From NCBI GenBank assembly GCA_963728995.1, contig CAVSMD010000003.1:186001-250000 (forward strand): 64,000 nt of DNA, written 5' to 3'. Of this stretch, positions 8,531-17,283 are shown piece by piece. Each line of letters begins with the position of its first letter. The stretch's first letter is position 1. The stretch is from FEN-1219 sp963728995. GTDB lineage: Bacteria; Pseudomonadota; Gammaproteobacteria; Steroidobacterales; Rariloculaceae. The notes below the pieces were generated by a model. The model made no database searches, was not told the origin of the DNA, and saw nothing but the letters and a program-made list of their open reading frames with translations. Position numbers and translations under genes: made by a program.

Positions 8531-9097
8531 ATGATGCTCGCCGTTCCCGAACAAATCGGTGCGCCGCCAATGCTCTCCATCCGTAGCGCAAACGAGAACG
8601 ACGTCGAAGAGATCGAGCGATTGGTCGCCGATTTCGTGAAGGGACATCCGGCCGAATTTCACGCGCGTTCAGCGACGGTGCTGCGCGAGGCCTACTTCGG
8701 CGACCGTCCGGTCGCACACTTGCTGGTAGCCGAGCGGGCCGGGGACATCGTCGGAATGGCGCAATGGCACCGGGTCCACGACATGTTCTGGGGCATGTTC
8801 GGGGCCGAGGCCGAATGGCTCTACGTAAAGCCCAATTACCGTGGCAGCGGTGTCGTTGCAGCGCTCGTCGCTCGGCTCTGCGCGGAGGCGTCACGGGCGG
8901 GCGCCCAGTTTCTGCGCGGCGGCGGCGGCGAGGGTCCCGCGAAACTGTACGAGCGCGTTGCGATCGGTCATCCCGATCGGACGTGCCACCTCTCCGGCAA
9001 AGCTTTCCAGCGCTTCGCGGCTCTCGATGGTCTCGCGCCGCGTGAGATCGTGCGCCGCCTGCCGGCCAAAGAGCTGGGGCTGCAACCCGCGGATTGA
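8531..9097 (+). CDS. GNAT family N-acetyltransferase
   Basis: A GCN5-type acetyltransferase: N-terminal LSIRSANENDVEEIERLVADF, a central strand LLVAERAGDIVGMAQWH, then the acetyl-CoA-binding region AEWLYVKPNYRGSGVVAALVARLCAEA, in which the Q/RxxGxG/A motif appears as YRGSGV. Substrate unknown. Start is ambiguous: ATG 8531 (188 aa) was chosen; ATG 8570 immediately before LSIRS is possible, and GTG 8501 is disfavoured because its GGAGGA abuts the codon. Confidence 0.85.
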   Translation: MMLAVPEQIGAPPMLSIRSANENDVEEIERLVADFVKGHPAEFHARSATVLREAYFGDRPVAHLLVAERAGDIVGMAQWHRVHDMFWGMFGAEAEWLYVKPNYRGSGVVAALVARLCAEASRAGAQFLRGGGGEGPAKLYERVAIGHPDRTCHLSGKAFQRFAALDGLAPREIVRRLPAKELGLQPAD

Positions 9098-9106
9098 GGA
9101 GCTCGC

Positions 9107-10378
9107 CTAGGCGAGCCACGCGGCCACGCCGTAGCCGAGCACGGCCAGCGCCGCCAGCGACGCGACGCTCGCGAGGCTGCGCCGCCACCCGGCGAAGCTT
9201 GCGGCGTAGATGGCCTTCAGCACGTTGTTCGACGAAGCCGCGATCAGCACCGCGGCCGCGGCGTTCGCTTCGCCGAGATCCGCCACACTGCCCTGCGCCA
9301 CGCCGAGCACGAACGGGTCGATGTCGGTCACGCCGACGACGGCCGCGAGCGCGTACACGCCTCCCCTGCCGAACCGCACCTCGACCCAGGTCGTGACGAT
9401 GGAGATCACGACGAACAGCACGGCGAACACGAGCGCGGACGGCAGCTCGAGCGGATTCGCAGGCTTCGGCACGTCCACCGCTTTACCGGCCACGGCCGGC
9501 CGGCCGAGCCGCAGGCACAGCATCGCGAACGCGCCGCCGAGCAGCGCGAGCACGAGCAACGGCGCCGCAAGCCGCAGCGCGAGCGGCAGGTTGAAGATGG
9601 CCACCACCGCGCCGAGCCGCAGGTACATGAGAGCCGTCGCAAGCACGATGCCGGACTGAAACTCCCGGGCATTGATCGGTGCTTGCGCCAGTTTGCGCGC
9701 CAGCACCACCGTCGTCACGGTCGAGGAGTACAGCCCGCCGAGCACGGCCGTGACGAGCAGGCTGTCGCGCGCGGACAGCGCCTTCTGCAGCAGATAGCTG
9801 CCGTACGACACCGACGAGACGACGACGACCGCGAGCCACACCTGAAACGGCGTGATCGGCGTCAGCGTCGTCACTGGTTCCTTCGGCAACAGCGGCAGGA
9901 TCACGCCTATAAGCACCAGGAACTGTGCGACCGTGATGACTTCCCGGCGCGGAATCGTCTTCGCGAGGCCGTGCAGCCGATCGCGCGCCTGCAGCAGCAC
10001 CACGGCTGTCACGGTCATCGCAATGGCGAGCCATGGCGGGCCCACGAGCGCGAGCGGCCCGAGCAGGTACGCCACGAGATTACAGATAGGCACCATGAGC
10101 CCGTCGGCGGCCTCGGGGCTCTCGTTACCGCGCGCGACCTCGGACCGATAGTAGGGATACAGCCATACGCCGAGCACGGCGAGCCCCACGCAGAACGCCA
10201 GCGCGAACTTCGGCTCGAGCGCGTAGAGCACCACGCCCGAGAGCGCCAGCAACGGAAACGTGCGGATGCCGCCCGGCCGGCTCAGCGCGGAGTTGAAGTA
10301 GAAGCCCTCGAACGCCAGGCCGAAGAAGAACGACAGGCCGAGCACGAGCCCGAGCTTCTCGACGGTGAGTATGTCCAC
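9107..10378 (-). CDS. MgtC/SapB family membrane protein with DUF4010
   Basis: A 423-residue inner-membrane protein of about twelve helices. The N-terminal part (GLSFFFGLAFEGFYFNSALSRPGGIRTFPLLALSGV) is the MgtC/SapB-type domain with its R-P-G-G-I-R-T-F-P motif; the C-terminal half (from about residue 190, SYGSYLLQKAL...SRDSLLVTAVLGGLYSSTVTTVVLAR and AVVGVTDIDPFVLG) is DUF4010. Long fused versions are thought to be transport-related; the ion or solute is unknown. Start is GTG at 10376-10378. Confidence 0.88.
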   Translation of the reverse strand: MDILTVEKLGLVLGLSFFFGLAFEGFYFNSALSRPGGIRTFPLLALSGVVLYALEPKFALAFCVGLAVLGVWLYPYYRSEVARGNESPEAADGLMVPICNLVAYLLGPLALVGPPWLAIAMTVTAVVLLQARDRLHGLAKTIPRREVITVAQFLVLIGVILPLLPKEPVTTLTPITPFQVWLAVVVVSSVSYGSYLLQKALSARDSLLVTAVLGGLYSSTVTTVVLARKLAQAPINAREFQSGIVLATALMYLRLGAVVAIFNLPLALRLAAPLLVLALLGGAFAMLCLRLGRPAVAGKAVDVPKPANPLELPSALVFAVLFVVISIVTTWVEVRFGRGGVYALAAVVGVTDIDPFVLGVAQGSVADLGEANAAAAVLIAASSNNVLKAIYAASFAGWRRSLASVASLAALAVLGYGVAAWLA

Positions 10379-10428
10379 GGTGTCCGCACCTTCCGATGCG
10401 CGATCATACGAGCGGCGCGCGCCTCTCG

Positions 10429-10973
10429 CTATTCGTGCCGCAGCGCGACGATGGGATCCACGCGCAACGCGCGGCGCGCCGGGATGGCGCAGCCCAGCAG
10501 GGCGGCCGCGACCAGCACGACGGCCACGAGCAGCAGCGTCGTGGGGTCCCCCGGCGAGACGCGCACGAGCGCGGAGGCCAGCGCGCGGTTGACGGCGATG
10601 GCCCCGGCCGCGCCAACCGCGACCCCGAGTCCGACGGGCGCGGCCGCCGTGCGGAGCACGAGGCCGCGAATATCACGGGTCGTGGCTCCGAGCGCTGCAC
10701 GGAGTCCGATCTCGTGCGTCCGCGTGCTCACGGCTCGCGACACGCCGGCGTACAGGCCCACTGAGGCGAGCAGCAGGGCAACCGCCGCAAATGCCACAAA
10801 CACACCGGTCACACGCCGCTCGAACCCGTAGCTGCGATCGAAGCGCTCGTTGAGCGACCACAGCGCAGGAACCGGCAGACTCGGATCGAGCGCATAGACC
10901 GCTCGGCGGAACGCATCGACGAGCGTCTCCGGAGGCACGCGCGTTCGCGCGAAGGCGAACATGTTCCAAGTCA
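10429..10973 (-). pseudogene. 5'-truncated MacB/FtsX-type (ADOP) permease fragment
   Basis: About 180 codons of the C-terminal FtsX domain of a soil-type permease: ARTRVPPETLVDAFRRAVYALDPSLPV, the three last membrane helices (VTGVFVAFAAVALLLASVGLYAGV..., TRTHEIGLRAALGATTRDI) and the terminal motif IPARRALRVDPIVALRHE. The homologous sequence begins right at the stop codon of the M56 gene, with no N-terminal MacB domain, ATPase or start signal. It is a deletion remnant whose junction coincides with the end of the upstream gene. Confidence 0.75.
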
Positions 10974-13082
10974 CTATGGGCTCAGCAGCGAGGGATCGTC
11001 GCTGAATATCGTCGGGCGCATGGGCAACGTGGCAAACCGTATCCGCGTGGCGCCGGCCTGCTGGAGCAGGGTCGCCGCCTCGACCACGAAATGATTCGCG
11101 ACCAGGCCGTCGGCGCTCACCAGCACGTCTACGCTCGGATCGCGGCGCAGCGCAGCGGCCGCCACGTCGACCACCGAGCGGGCGTCGAGCGCGCTGTCGG
11201 TAGTGTGGTCGTGGCCGAAATACATCGAGCCGTGCCAATCGATCTTAAGCTCGAGCAGCGCACCGCCGGCAGCCGGCTGCACGACGCCACGCAGAATCAC
11301 GGGCGGCGGGTCCGCGCCGTTGTCCACGGTCGCCACGGGCGCGTCGCGCAACGGCCCGATGCGATCGACCATCACGCGCTCGATCGGCGCGTCGACAGGC
11401 AGCAGCTCGAGGCCGAGCTGCTCTTCGAGCACTTGCCGCAGCACCTCATCGCTCGGCAGCCACTGTCGGTCGGCACGCGCCGTTTCGGCCGGCCACCGGA
11501 GCGTGAAATCGTAGTGCTCCGTGAGATTCGTTTGGTCGAGCACGGGCTTGCCGAAGGTCGTGGTCAGGAATTCCCTCAACACGCCGATCGGCACGTCCCG
11601 GGCCTCGATGACGTTCGGCGGACTCGGCACCGGCGGACAACCGGGCTGCCCACACGAACGTAAGCCGCGCGCGAAATACGTTTCGCTCCACGCGTTACTC
11701 TCGGGCACCGGCTTCAGGCCCGGATTGAACGCACCGCTCACGAGCGAGAGCGCGGGAACCACCGCCGTCTCGCGATGGGCGGCGAGATCGAAGCGCTGCT
11801 CCAGCAGCGCGCGCATGTAGGCGCGGTACTGCTCCGCAGGCCCCTCGCTACGATCGACGACGGGCAGCTCCGCCACGATCGTGTAGCGCGGCGCGTCGAG
11901 GGTCGAAGCCCCCACGATTTCGGTCTTCGGCACATGAAACGCGAATGCGATCAGCTCGCGCAGCGTGGTGTCGATCGCCGTTATGCGCGGCCCCATGATC
12001 CAGACGCCGGGCGGATCGCTATCGAGCGGCGCGCGCACGCCGGCCGTCGCGGCTTGCGCACGCACCGCCGCCGAGCCGAGCACACCGATCACAATCGGTG
12101 CGGCGAGCAGCGCGATGCCCGCCACTGCCAGCGCGCAGCGCTGCACGGCCCCGAGCGCGCGCACACCATGCGCTCCGACGAGCCGCTCCACGCGCTCGCG
12201 CAGGCCGCCGCGCGCGCTGACGACGCCCGCGGCGCACTGCAGCGGCGACCGCACGCAGAACTCGCCCACGGCGATGATCGCGTCGGCGTAGCTGCGCGGG
12301 TCGTCCGTGGTGCGGACCACGGCTTCGTCGCACGCGCGCTCGCGCTCGTCGATGAGTCGGGCGCCGATCCACCAGACCAGCGGATGGAACCAGAACAGCG
12401 CCTCGGTGAGCATGTGCAGGGCAGCCGTGCAGTTGTCGCGCCGGCGCACGTGGCACAGCTCGTGCGCGACGATCATGCGCAGCTGCGCGATGGAGAGACG
12501 CTCCGTGATGCCCTCCGGCAACAGCAGGACCGGACACAGAATCCCGAACACGCCGGGCTCGATCCGCCCGGCCGCGACCCGGGCTTCGAAGTGCGCCTCG
12601 TCGGGCAGCGCGATAGAAGCTCGGCGCGAACGGCGCACGAGCGCGGCCAGTGCGCGCCAGCGCGCGAGCCACACGCCGAGCACGAGCGCGGTGCCCGCGG
12701 CCCAGACGAACAGCAGGGCCGTCGCTGGATTCCTTCGCGCGGGCGTCCGCACCGCGGCTGCCATCCTCGGCGCGCCGCTCGAGGCGACCGCGGTGGCCGG
12801 CTGCGCGATCCGCTGCATCATGGCGCCCCACTCGTGGCGCTGCGCCACGGCCGGCGCGATCGGCGCGGTCGGCGCGGCGGGCAACGTGCGCAGGCCGACC
12901 TGCTGCCCGAGCGCGACGAGCAACGTGAACGGCACCAGAAACTTCACTGAAGCGCACAGCCACAAGGCGTAGCGGACGCGCGCGGCATGGCGGCGCAGCG
13001 TGAACGCGAGCGCGCCGAGCGCCAGCGCAACGAGCGTGGACTGCCACAGGTGATCGGCGAGCATGGTGATCACGGTCGTCAC
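10974..13082 (-). CDS. BlaR1-type M56 metallopeptidase with DUF3738 and ExbD-like C-terminus
   Basis: A 702-residue integral membrane sensor. Residues ~1-320 are an M56 peptidase: multiple helices, zinc motif HELCH (~206) in LRMIVAHELCHVRRRDN and DERERACDEAVV (~247). In BlaR1 this protease cleaves the BlaI repressor. The external part is not a penicillin-binding domain: residues ~350-590 match the DUF3738/TIGR03435 module (LDAPRYTIVAE, RALLEQRFDLAAHRET), and ~600-695 resembles the periplasmic domain of ExbD (VDVAAAALRRDPSVDVLVSADG...LLQQAGATRIRFAT). GTG start overlaps the blaI stop by 4 nt (GTGA), implying coupling. Signal sensed unknown. Confidence 0.85.
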   Translation of the reverse strand: MTTVITMLADHLWQSTLVALALGALAFTLRRHAARVRYALWLCASVKFLVPFTLLVALGQQVGLRTLPAAPTAPIAPAVAQRHEWGAMMQRIAQPATAVASSGAPRMAAAVRTPARRNPATALLFVWAAGTALVLGVWLARWRALAALVRRSRRASIALPDEAHFEARVAAGRIEPGVFGILCPVLLLPEGITERLSIAQLRMIVAHELCHVRRRDNCTAALHMLTEALFWFHPLVWWIGARLIDERERACDEAVVRTTDDPRSYADAIIAVGEFCVRSPLQCAAGVVSARGGLRERVERLVGAHGVRALGAVQRCALAVAGIALLAAPIVIGVLGSAAVRAQAATAGVRAPLDSDPPGVWIMGPRITAIDTTLRELIAFAFHVPKTEIVGASTLDAPRYTIVAELPVVDRSEGPAEQYRAYMRALLEQRFDLAAHRETAVVPALSLVSGAFNPGLKPVPESNAWSETYFARGLRSCGQPGCPPVPSPPNVIEARDVPIGVLREFLTTTFGKPVLDQTNLTEHYDFTLRWPAETARADRQWLPSDEVLRQVLEEQLGLELLPVDAPIERVMVDRIGPLRDAPVATVDNGADPPPVILRGVVQPAAGGALLELKIDWHGSMYFGHDHTTDSALDARSVVDVAAAALRRDPSVDVLVSADGLVANHFVVEAATLLQQAGATRIRFATLPMRPTIFSDDPSLLSP

Positions 13083-13456
13083 TCCTTTGGCGGGACCTTC
13101 TGCAGGGCCTTCTTCGCTTCATCGATGTCGGCGAGCGTCAGCTGACCCGTCTCGATCAAATGAGACATGAGGGGCTGCGCACGACCGCCGAAGAGCCCGA
13201 GCAGCTCGTCGACGAGGCGCCGCTGCGCGGAGCTGCGCGACACGGCCGCCTCGAAGATGTGCGCGCCGCCGATCTTCTTCGTGCGTCGCACGGCGCCTTT
13301 GGCTTCGAGGCGATACACGAGCGTCTGCACGGTCGTGTACGCGCGCCGGCTCTTCGCAGGCAACGACTCCTGGATCTCACGGATCGAGGACGCGCCCTTG
13401 CTCCAGAGAGCCTCCATCAGCGCGAGCTCGGCGCGACTCAGCTTGGGGGTTGCCAT
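13079..13456 (-). CDS. BlaI/MecI/CopY family repressor
   Basis: A 125-residue winged-helix repressor: LSRAELALMEALWSKGASSIREIQESL, recognition helix RRAYTTVQTLVYRLEAKGAVRRTKK, wing GGAHIFEAAVSRSS, and a C-terminal dimerisation helix pair. In the family, proteolysis by the cognate M56 protein relieves repression. It is first in a two-gene operon with the M56 sensor. A dyad in its leader suggests autoregulation. Confidence 0.92.
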   Translation of the reverse strand: MATPKLSRAELALMEALWSKGASSIREIQESLPAKSRRAYTTVQTLVYRLEAKGAVRRTKKIGGAHIFEAAVSRSSAQRRLVDELLGLFGGRAQPLMSHLIETGQLTLADIDEAKKALQKVPPKE

Positions 13457-13467
13457 AGTTCTCTCTA

Positions 13468-13479
13468 CTACATGTGTAG
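13468..13479 (-). promoter_or_regulatory. Probable BlaI operator
   Basis: CTAC-ATGT-GTAG, a dyad of the TACA/TGTA type bound by BlaI-family repressors, lies 12 bp upstream of the blaI start codon. On the coding (minus) strand it is preceded by TAGTAATCT, a possible -10. Confidence 0.55.
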
Positions 13480-13516
13480 GTGAGATTACTACGCTTTGAA
13501 GTGCGTGGCAACGGCA

Positions 13517-13867
13517 TCACTTCCGCAGAATCTTCTCCAGCGCTTTGCCCTTCGCCAGCTCATCCACGAGCTTGTCCAGGTAGCGAATCTCGCGCATGGT
13601 CGGCTCTTCGATGTCTTCCACGCGGACACCGCAGACCACGCCTTTGATCAAGGTCCGCGCCGGATTCAGGCGAGGCGCTTCGGCGAAGAAGGTCTCGTAG
13701 TCCGTGCGCTTTTCGAGCTGAGCCTCCAGCTTTTTCTGGGTGTACCCCGTTAGCCAGCGAACGACCTCGTCGACTTCTGCTTTCGTGCGCCCCTTCTTCT
13801 CCGCCTTCGCAACCAAAAGCGGATAGACCCTTGCGAAGCTCATCGTGTAGATCCGATGTTTTGCCAT
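13517..13867 (-). CDS. DUF2200 family protein
   Basis: A 116-residue protein beginning MAKHRIYTMSFARVYPLLVAKAEKKGRTKAEVDEVVRWLTGY, the signature of DUF2200 (a small helical family related to YdhG/YdeI-type proteins). The rest (DYETFFAEAPRLNPARTLIKGVVCGVRVEDIEEPTMREIRYLDKLVDELAKG) also fits. Function unknown. The ATG lies 2 nt after the stop of the HNH gene, with GGGGG as its ribosome site inside that gene's end, so the two are co-transcribed. Confidence 0.88.
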   Translation of the reverse strand: MAKHRIYTMSFARVYPLLVAKAEKKGRTKAEVDEVVRWLTGYTQKKLEAQLEKRTDYETFFAEAPRLNPARTLIKGVVCGVRVEDIEEPTMREIRYLDKLVDELAKGKALEKILRK

Positions 13868-13869
13868 GG

Positions 13870-15114
13870 TTACCCCCAAGTAGCTCCTCGGCTTCGTGCC
13901 ACCGACCCAATGGGCATCACCCTATACACGCCACGCTTCTCCCGCACCTCCGCGGAGGGCTCGAGGTCGTCGCGCAGGTCCGCGAGGCGATAGCCGAACT
14001 GCGGGATCGCGCGCCCGTCCGCTCGCTGGAAGTACCACCGGCCCTCGGCGTCGCGGCGCATCCGGAAGCCACCCTCGTGCAACAGCCGGTGATGATGGGA
14101 GCAGAGCAGCGTGAGGTTGTCGAGACTCGTGGCCCCGCCGTCGGCCCAGTGCTCGATGTGGTGTGCGTCCACGTAATGCTTGTGATCGCAGCCCGGGAAC
14201 GAGCAGCCGCGATCCCGCGCCCAGAGCGCGCGCTTTAGCGGCGCCGACACCGTGCGCTGCTTGCGCCCCACGTCGAGCGGCGTGCCGTCCTCGTCCTCCG
14301 TGACCGTGACGAGGCTGCCGTCGCAGCTCAAGCGCTTCACGGTGTCCACGGGCAGGTCCGCGCGCCCCGCCCCTCCGCGGAGGGCCGCCTCATCGACATG
14401 CACCACGACCTGGTAGCGGTCGGCGGCGGAGGAGCTCTGCGCTTCGCCGCCGTCGAGGTAGCGCTTCGCGATCGCGATGAGCGCATCGGCCTGCTGCGCG
14501 CGCCACGCGTTCGCCTCGAACTCGACGCCGGCCGGCGCCTCGCCGGCCGCGACCGCCCGATCGAGCGCCTGTGACAGAAGCTCGCCCTCCTCGATCGGCA
14601 CCTCGACGCTCACGCGCATGACGCCGCGCGCCGCGTCGCGAAACACCGTGAGCGCGCGCCGCTCCCAGGCGCGCTGCGCGACGCCCGCCGACTCCGGCCG
14701 GCCGTTACGCAGCTCGCGGCAGCGTTCTTCGACCTGGGCCGCGGTGGACTTCAGTGCGTAGTCGAGCAGCGCGGCCTCGTCGAGCCACTCGACCACCCGG
14801 GTCAGCGCCCGCACCTTCGAGTACGACAGCCGCCCCTCGGCGAACGCCGCGCCGATCGCAGGGAGGTTGCGCAGCGCCTGCGCCGTGCGCACCTTCTCGC
14901 GCGCTGCCGACCGCGAGAGGCCGCAGCGCCACGCGAGCCACTCCGCGCAGCTGCGAAAGCTCCACTTGGCGAAGCCCATGCGATCGTCGAACTCGCGCAC
15001 GAGCGTGAGCAGACGATGCGTTTCGGCGTTGAGCTGCGCCGCGAGCGTGCAGATGGCCGCGTCGAGATCATCGATGCTGCGGGCGGGGACTTGCGGGCGG
15101 TCGTGGGCGCGCAT
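13870..15114 (-). CDS. DUF222-HNH endonuclease
   Basis: A 414-residue protein with the DUF222 helical region (residues ~15-200, including CAEWLAWRCGLSRSAAREKVRTAQAL and GRLSYSKVRALTRV) followed by an HNH nuclease (residues ~290-355): DRGCSFPGCDHKHYVDAHHIEHWADGGATSLDNLTLLCSHHHRLLHEGGF, with zinc Cys, the catalytic HH and the final HHH. Such genes are numerous and repeated in genomes and may be selfish or repair-associated; the role is not established. Upstream gene of a pair with DUF2200. Confidence 0.9.
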   Translation of the reverse strand: MRAHDRPQVPARSIDDLDAAICTLAAQLNAETHRLLTLVREFDDRMGFAKWSFRSCAEWLAWRCGLSRSAAREKVRTAQALRNLPAIGAAFAEGRLSYSKVRALTRVVEWLDEAALLDYALKSTAAQVEERCRELRNGRPESAGVAQRAWERRALTVFRDAARGVMRVSVEVPIEEGELLSQALDRAVAAGEAPAGVEFEANAWRAQQADALIAIAKRYLDGGEAQSSSAADRYQVVVHVDEAALRGGAGRADLPVDTVKRLSCDGSLVTVTEDEDGTPLDVGRKQRTVSAPLKRALWARDRGCSFPGCDHKHYVDAHHIEHWADGGATSLDNLTLLCSHHHRLLHEGGFRMRRDAEGRWYFQRADGRAIPQFGYRLADLRDDLEPSAEVREKRGVYRVMPIGSVARSRGATWG

Positions 15115-15169
15115 GGCGGACTCCCGGGCTGGCTGATCGTACTGTGATTATACCCAGGTGTATGACGGA

Positions 15170-15192
15170 AACTAAATAACAAACAGTTAGTT
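15170..15192. promoter_or_regulatory. Inverted repeat upstream of the HNH gene
   Basis: AACTAA (15170-15175) and TTAGTT (15187-15192) separated by 11 bp, in an AT-rich pocket of a GC-rich region 55 bp upstream of the HNH start. A regulator site or promoter region for that gene is plausible. The rest of 15115-15398 holds no recognised gene. Confidence 0.3.
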
Positions 15193-15398
15193 AGCATTGG
15201 ATCACACGGTGGCTCCGCCGTACCGATACGGCCCACGTCAGCTCGAAATTGGAACCGGTCGCGCCCGACGCTGCGATCGAGGCGCGCTCGCGGTATGGCG
15301 TCGCAACACGTAGCATCACACGTCGCCGACTCGGTCATTGGCGCCCCGCGGGGCGGAGCAACCGCTGTCGGCACACACGTCGCCCAGGAGAACACCTC

Positions 15399-16421
15399 AT
15401 GAACAAATTGGCCGTGACGCTTGGTCTGCTCGTACTCGCCGTCGGCTCGCCGCCGGTCCTCGCTCAGGGCGGCGGCGCCGCCGCCGCGCCGCCGGCAGGC
15501 CCTCAGGTGCAGGTCACCGAGAAGATCCTGCCCCTGCGCATCCCCGGCGAGACGATCGGCGAGACCGAAGGCGTGTCGCTGAACTCGGCGGGCCACCTGT
15601 TCGTCTTCTCGCGCACCGGCTGGAGCGGCAGCTCCCGCGGCGGGAATGCGGCCCGCGTGTTCGAGTTCGACAAGAACCTCAAGTTCGTCAAGGAATGGAT
15701 CCCGAACGCGTACGGCCTGTCGTTCGCCCATGGGCTGCGAGTGGACCCGCAGGACAACGTCTGGGTCGTGGACGAAGGCTCGAACATGATCATCAAGGTG
15801 GATCCCACCGGGCTGGTCGCGATGGTGCTGGGCCGCAAGCCCGAGTCGATCGATTGGTGGGAGCAGCACGTCGAGCGCGGCGTGCACGAGCCCGAAGGCC
15901 AGCGTCCGCGGGCCCAGAAGGGCACGTACAACCGCCCGACCGACGTGGCGTGGGGCCCGGACGGCAGCATCTTCATTGCCGACGGTTACAACAACTCGCG
16001 CGTCGTCAAGCTCGCCAAAGACGGCACCTGGCTGAAGGAATACGGCAGCTACGGCAGCGGCGACGGGCAATTCAACACCGTGCACTCCATCGCGGCGGGC
16101 TACGGCCACGTGTACGTCGCCGATCGCGCCAACCGCCGCATCCAGGTGTTCGACTACGATCTGAACTTCGAGCGCTACATCACCGGCATCGGCATGCCGT
16201 GGGCCGTGCAGGTCACACCGAAATACATCTACAGCGGCGACGGCGACGGCAAGATCTACCGCCTCGACCACGACGGCAAGCTCATCGACTGGGCGCAAAC
16301 CGGCATGGGCCAAGGCCAGACCGGCTGCATCATCCACACGCTGCAAGCCGTGAGCGACACCGAGCTGTACCGGGGCTCGTGCACGTTGTGGAACGTGGCG
16401 CGGATCACGTTCCCGCAATGA
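15399..16421 (+). CDS. Secreted NHL-repeat (six-bladed beta-propeller) protein
   Basis: A 340-residue protein with Sec signal peptide (MNKLAVTLGLLVLAVGSPPVLAQ) and NHL propeller blades: NAARVFEFDKNLKFVKEW, AHGLRVDPQDNVWVVDEGSNMIIKVDPTG, PTDVAWGPDGSIFIADGYNNSRVVKLAKDG, and VHSIAAGYGHVYVADRANRRIQVFD. Members include peptidyl-alpha-hydroxyglycine lyase-like and other secreted propellers; no catalytic assignment is made. ATG 15399 follows AGGAG at 8 nt, which favours it over the longer upstream frame. Confidence 0.88.
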   Translation: MNKLAVTLGLLVLAVGSPPVLAQGGGAAAAPPAGPQVQVTEKILPLRIPGETIGETEGVSLNSAGHLFVFSRTGWSGSSRGGNAARVFEFDKNLKFVKEWIPNAYGLSFAHGLRVDPQDNVWVVDEGSNMIIKVDPTGLVAMVLGRKPESIDWWEQHVERGVHEPEGQRPRAQKGTYNRPTDVAWGPDGSIFIADGYNNSRVVKLAKDGTWLKEYGSYGSGDGQFNTVHSIAAGYGHVYVADRANRRIQVFDYDLNFERYITGIGMPWAVQVTPKYIYSGDGDGKIYRLDHDGKLIDWAQTGMGQGQTGCIIHTLQAVSDTELYRGSCTLWNVARITFPQ

Positions 16422-16488
16422 AGCGTGCGTCGAGCCCGGCGCGCTCGGTCAGCAGGTCACGAGGTCCGGCTTAACGCGGCATCGATCG

Positions 16489-17107
16489 CTAGAAACGCCA
16501 CGCGGCCGTGAGCCACACCGCATTCGCATCACGCAGATCGTTGATGTTGATGCGCTCGTATTCGGCCCGCAACGCCACGCGTTTCGCGATGGTCACGCCA
16601 ATGCCTGCACCGTAGAGCGGGTCGTGCCCACTCGTATCGATGAAGTTGCTCGTGTCGCTGTGCACTTTCAGGTTGTAGAAGATCAGGCCTGCGCGAGCGA
16701 ACAGCTCCACGGGGCCGATCGGCAGGGTGCCGACGATGCTCGGCGTGTAGCCTTTGGTGTTCGCGGTGATGTTGCCGGTGGCCAGATCGGCGTTCGACTC
16801 GCCGAACTGCGTATAGTCGAACTGCGCCGACAAGAAGCGATTGAACCGCCATCCCGGCGAAGAACTTCGTCGAATCGTGGTTCGAGCCGAAGTCGAGATC
16901 GGAGTTGGTAATGCCGTTCACGTCCGTCGGATCGTCGATCCTCGTCGAAAAATCGCCGACGCCGCCGCCCAAGTAGAACCCCTTCCGGTTCCCGACCCCG
17001 TGATCGGCCCCGCGATCAAACCCGTCATCGGCGGCGGCCACCGATCCGTAGCCGATCACCACCGCCGCCACCAGCGACATACCTGTCGTAACTGCCATCC
17101 GTCGCAT
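16489..17107 (-). pseudogene. Outer-membrane beta-barrel protein, frameshifted
   Basis: Two overlapping frames together make one opacity-porin-like barrel. The N-terminal frame (from 17107) has a signal peptide ending VAAA and KGFYLGGGVGDFSTRID; it runs to DSTKFFAG. The C-terminal frame continues WRFNRFLSAQFDYTQFGE... to the barrel-closing end VWLTAAWRF. One extra G in the CCGGG run near 16851-16856 breaks the frame; removing it gives 205 residues with no stop. The conserved terminal Phe and strand pattern fit an OMP_b-brl fold. Either recent inactivation or a base-call error. Confidence 0.8.
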
Positions 17108-17283
17108 GACCTTCTCCTTGGTCTTTACTGGTGCTTCCTACCAAGCAAACTGCATGCCAGCTGGGCGGCCGTGTGCGCGGGGGCACGGCACGTGCCTTTT
17201 GCACGCGGTTCCATAGGACCGTGTAGTTTTGACACGCGCCAAGTTACTGGCGCGGTTACGCCGCGATGCTGCGCGCTCGACGT

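Noticed and set aside
11775..12950. Plus-strand 391-codon frame opposite the M56 gene
   Set aside because: Composition is dominated by Arg, Ala, His and Gly, as expected for the complement of a high-GC gene; the minus-strand frame has a zinc protease motif.
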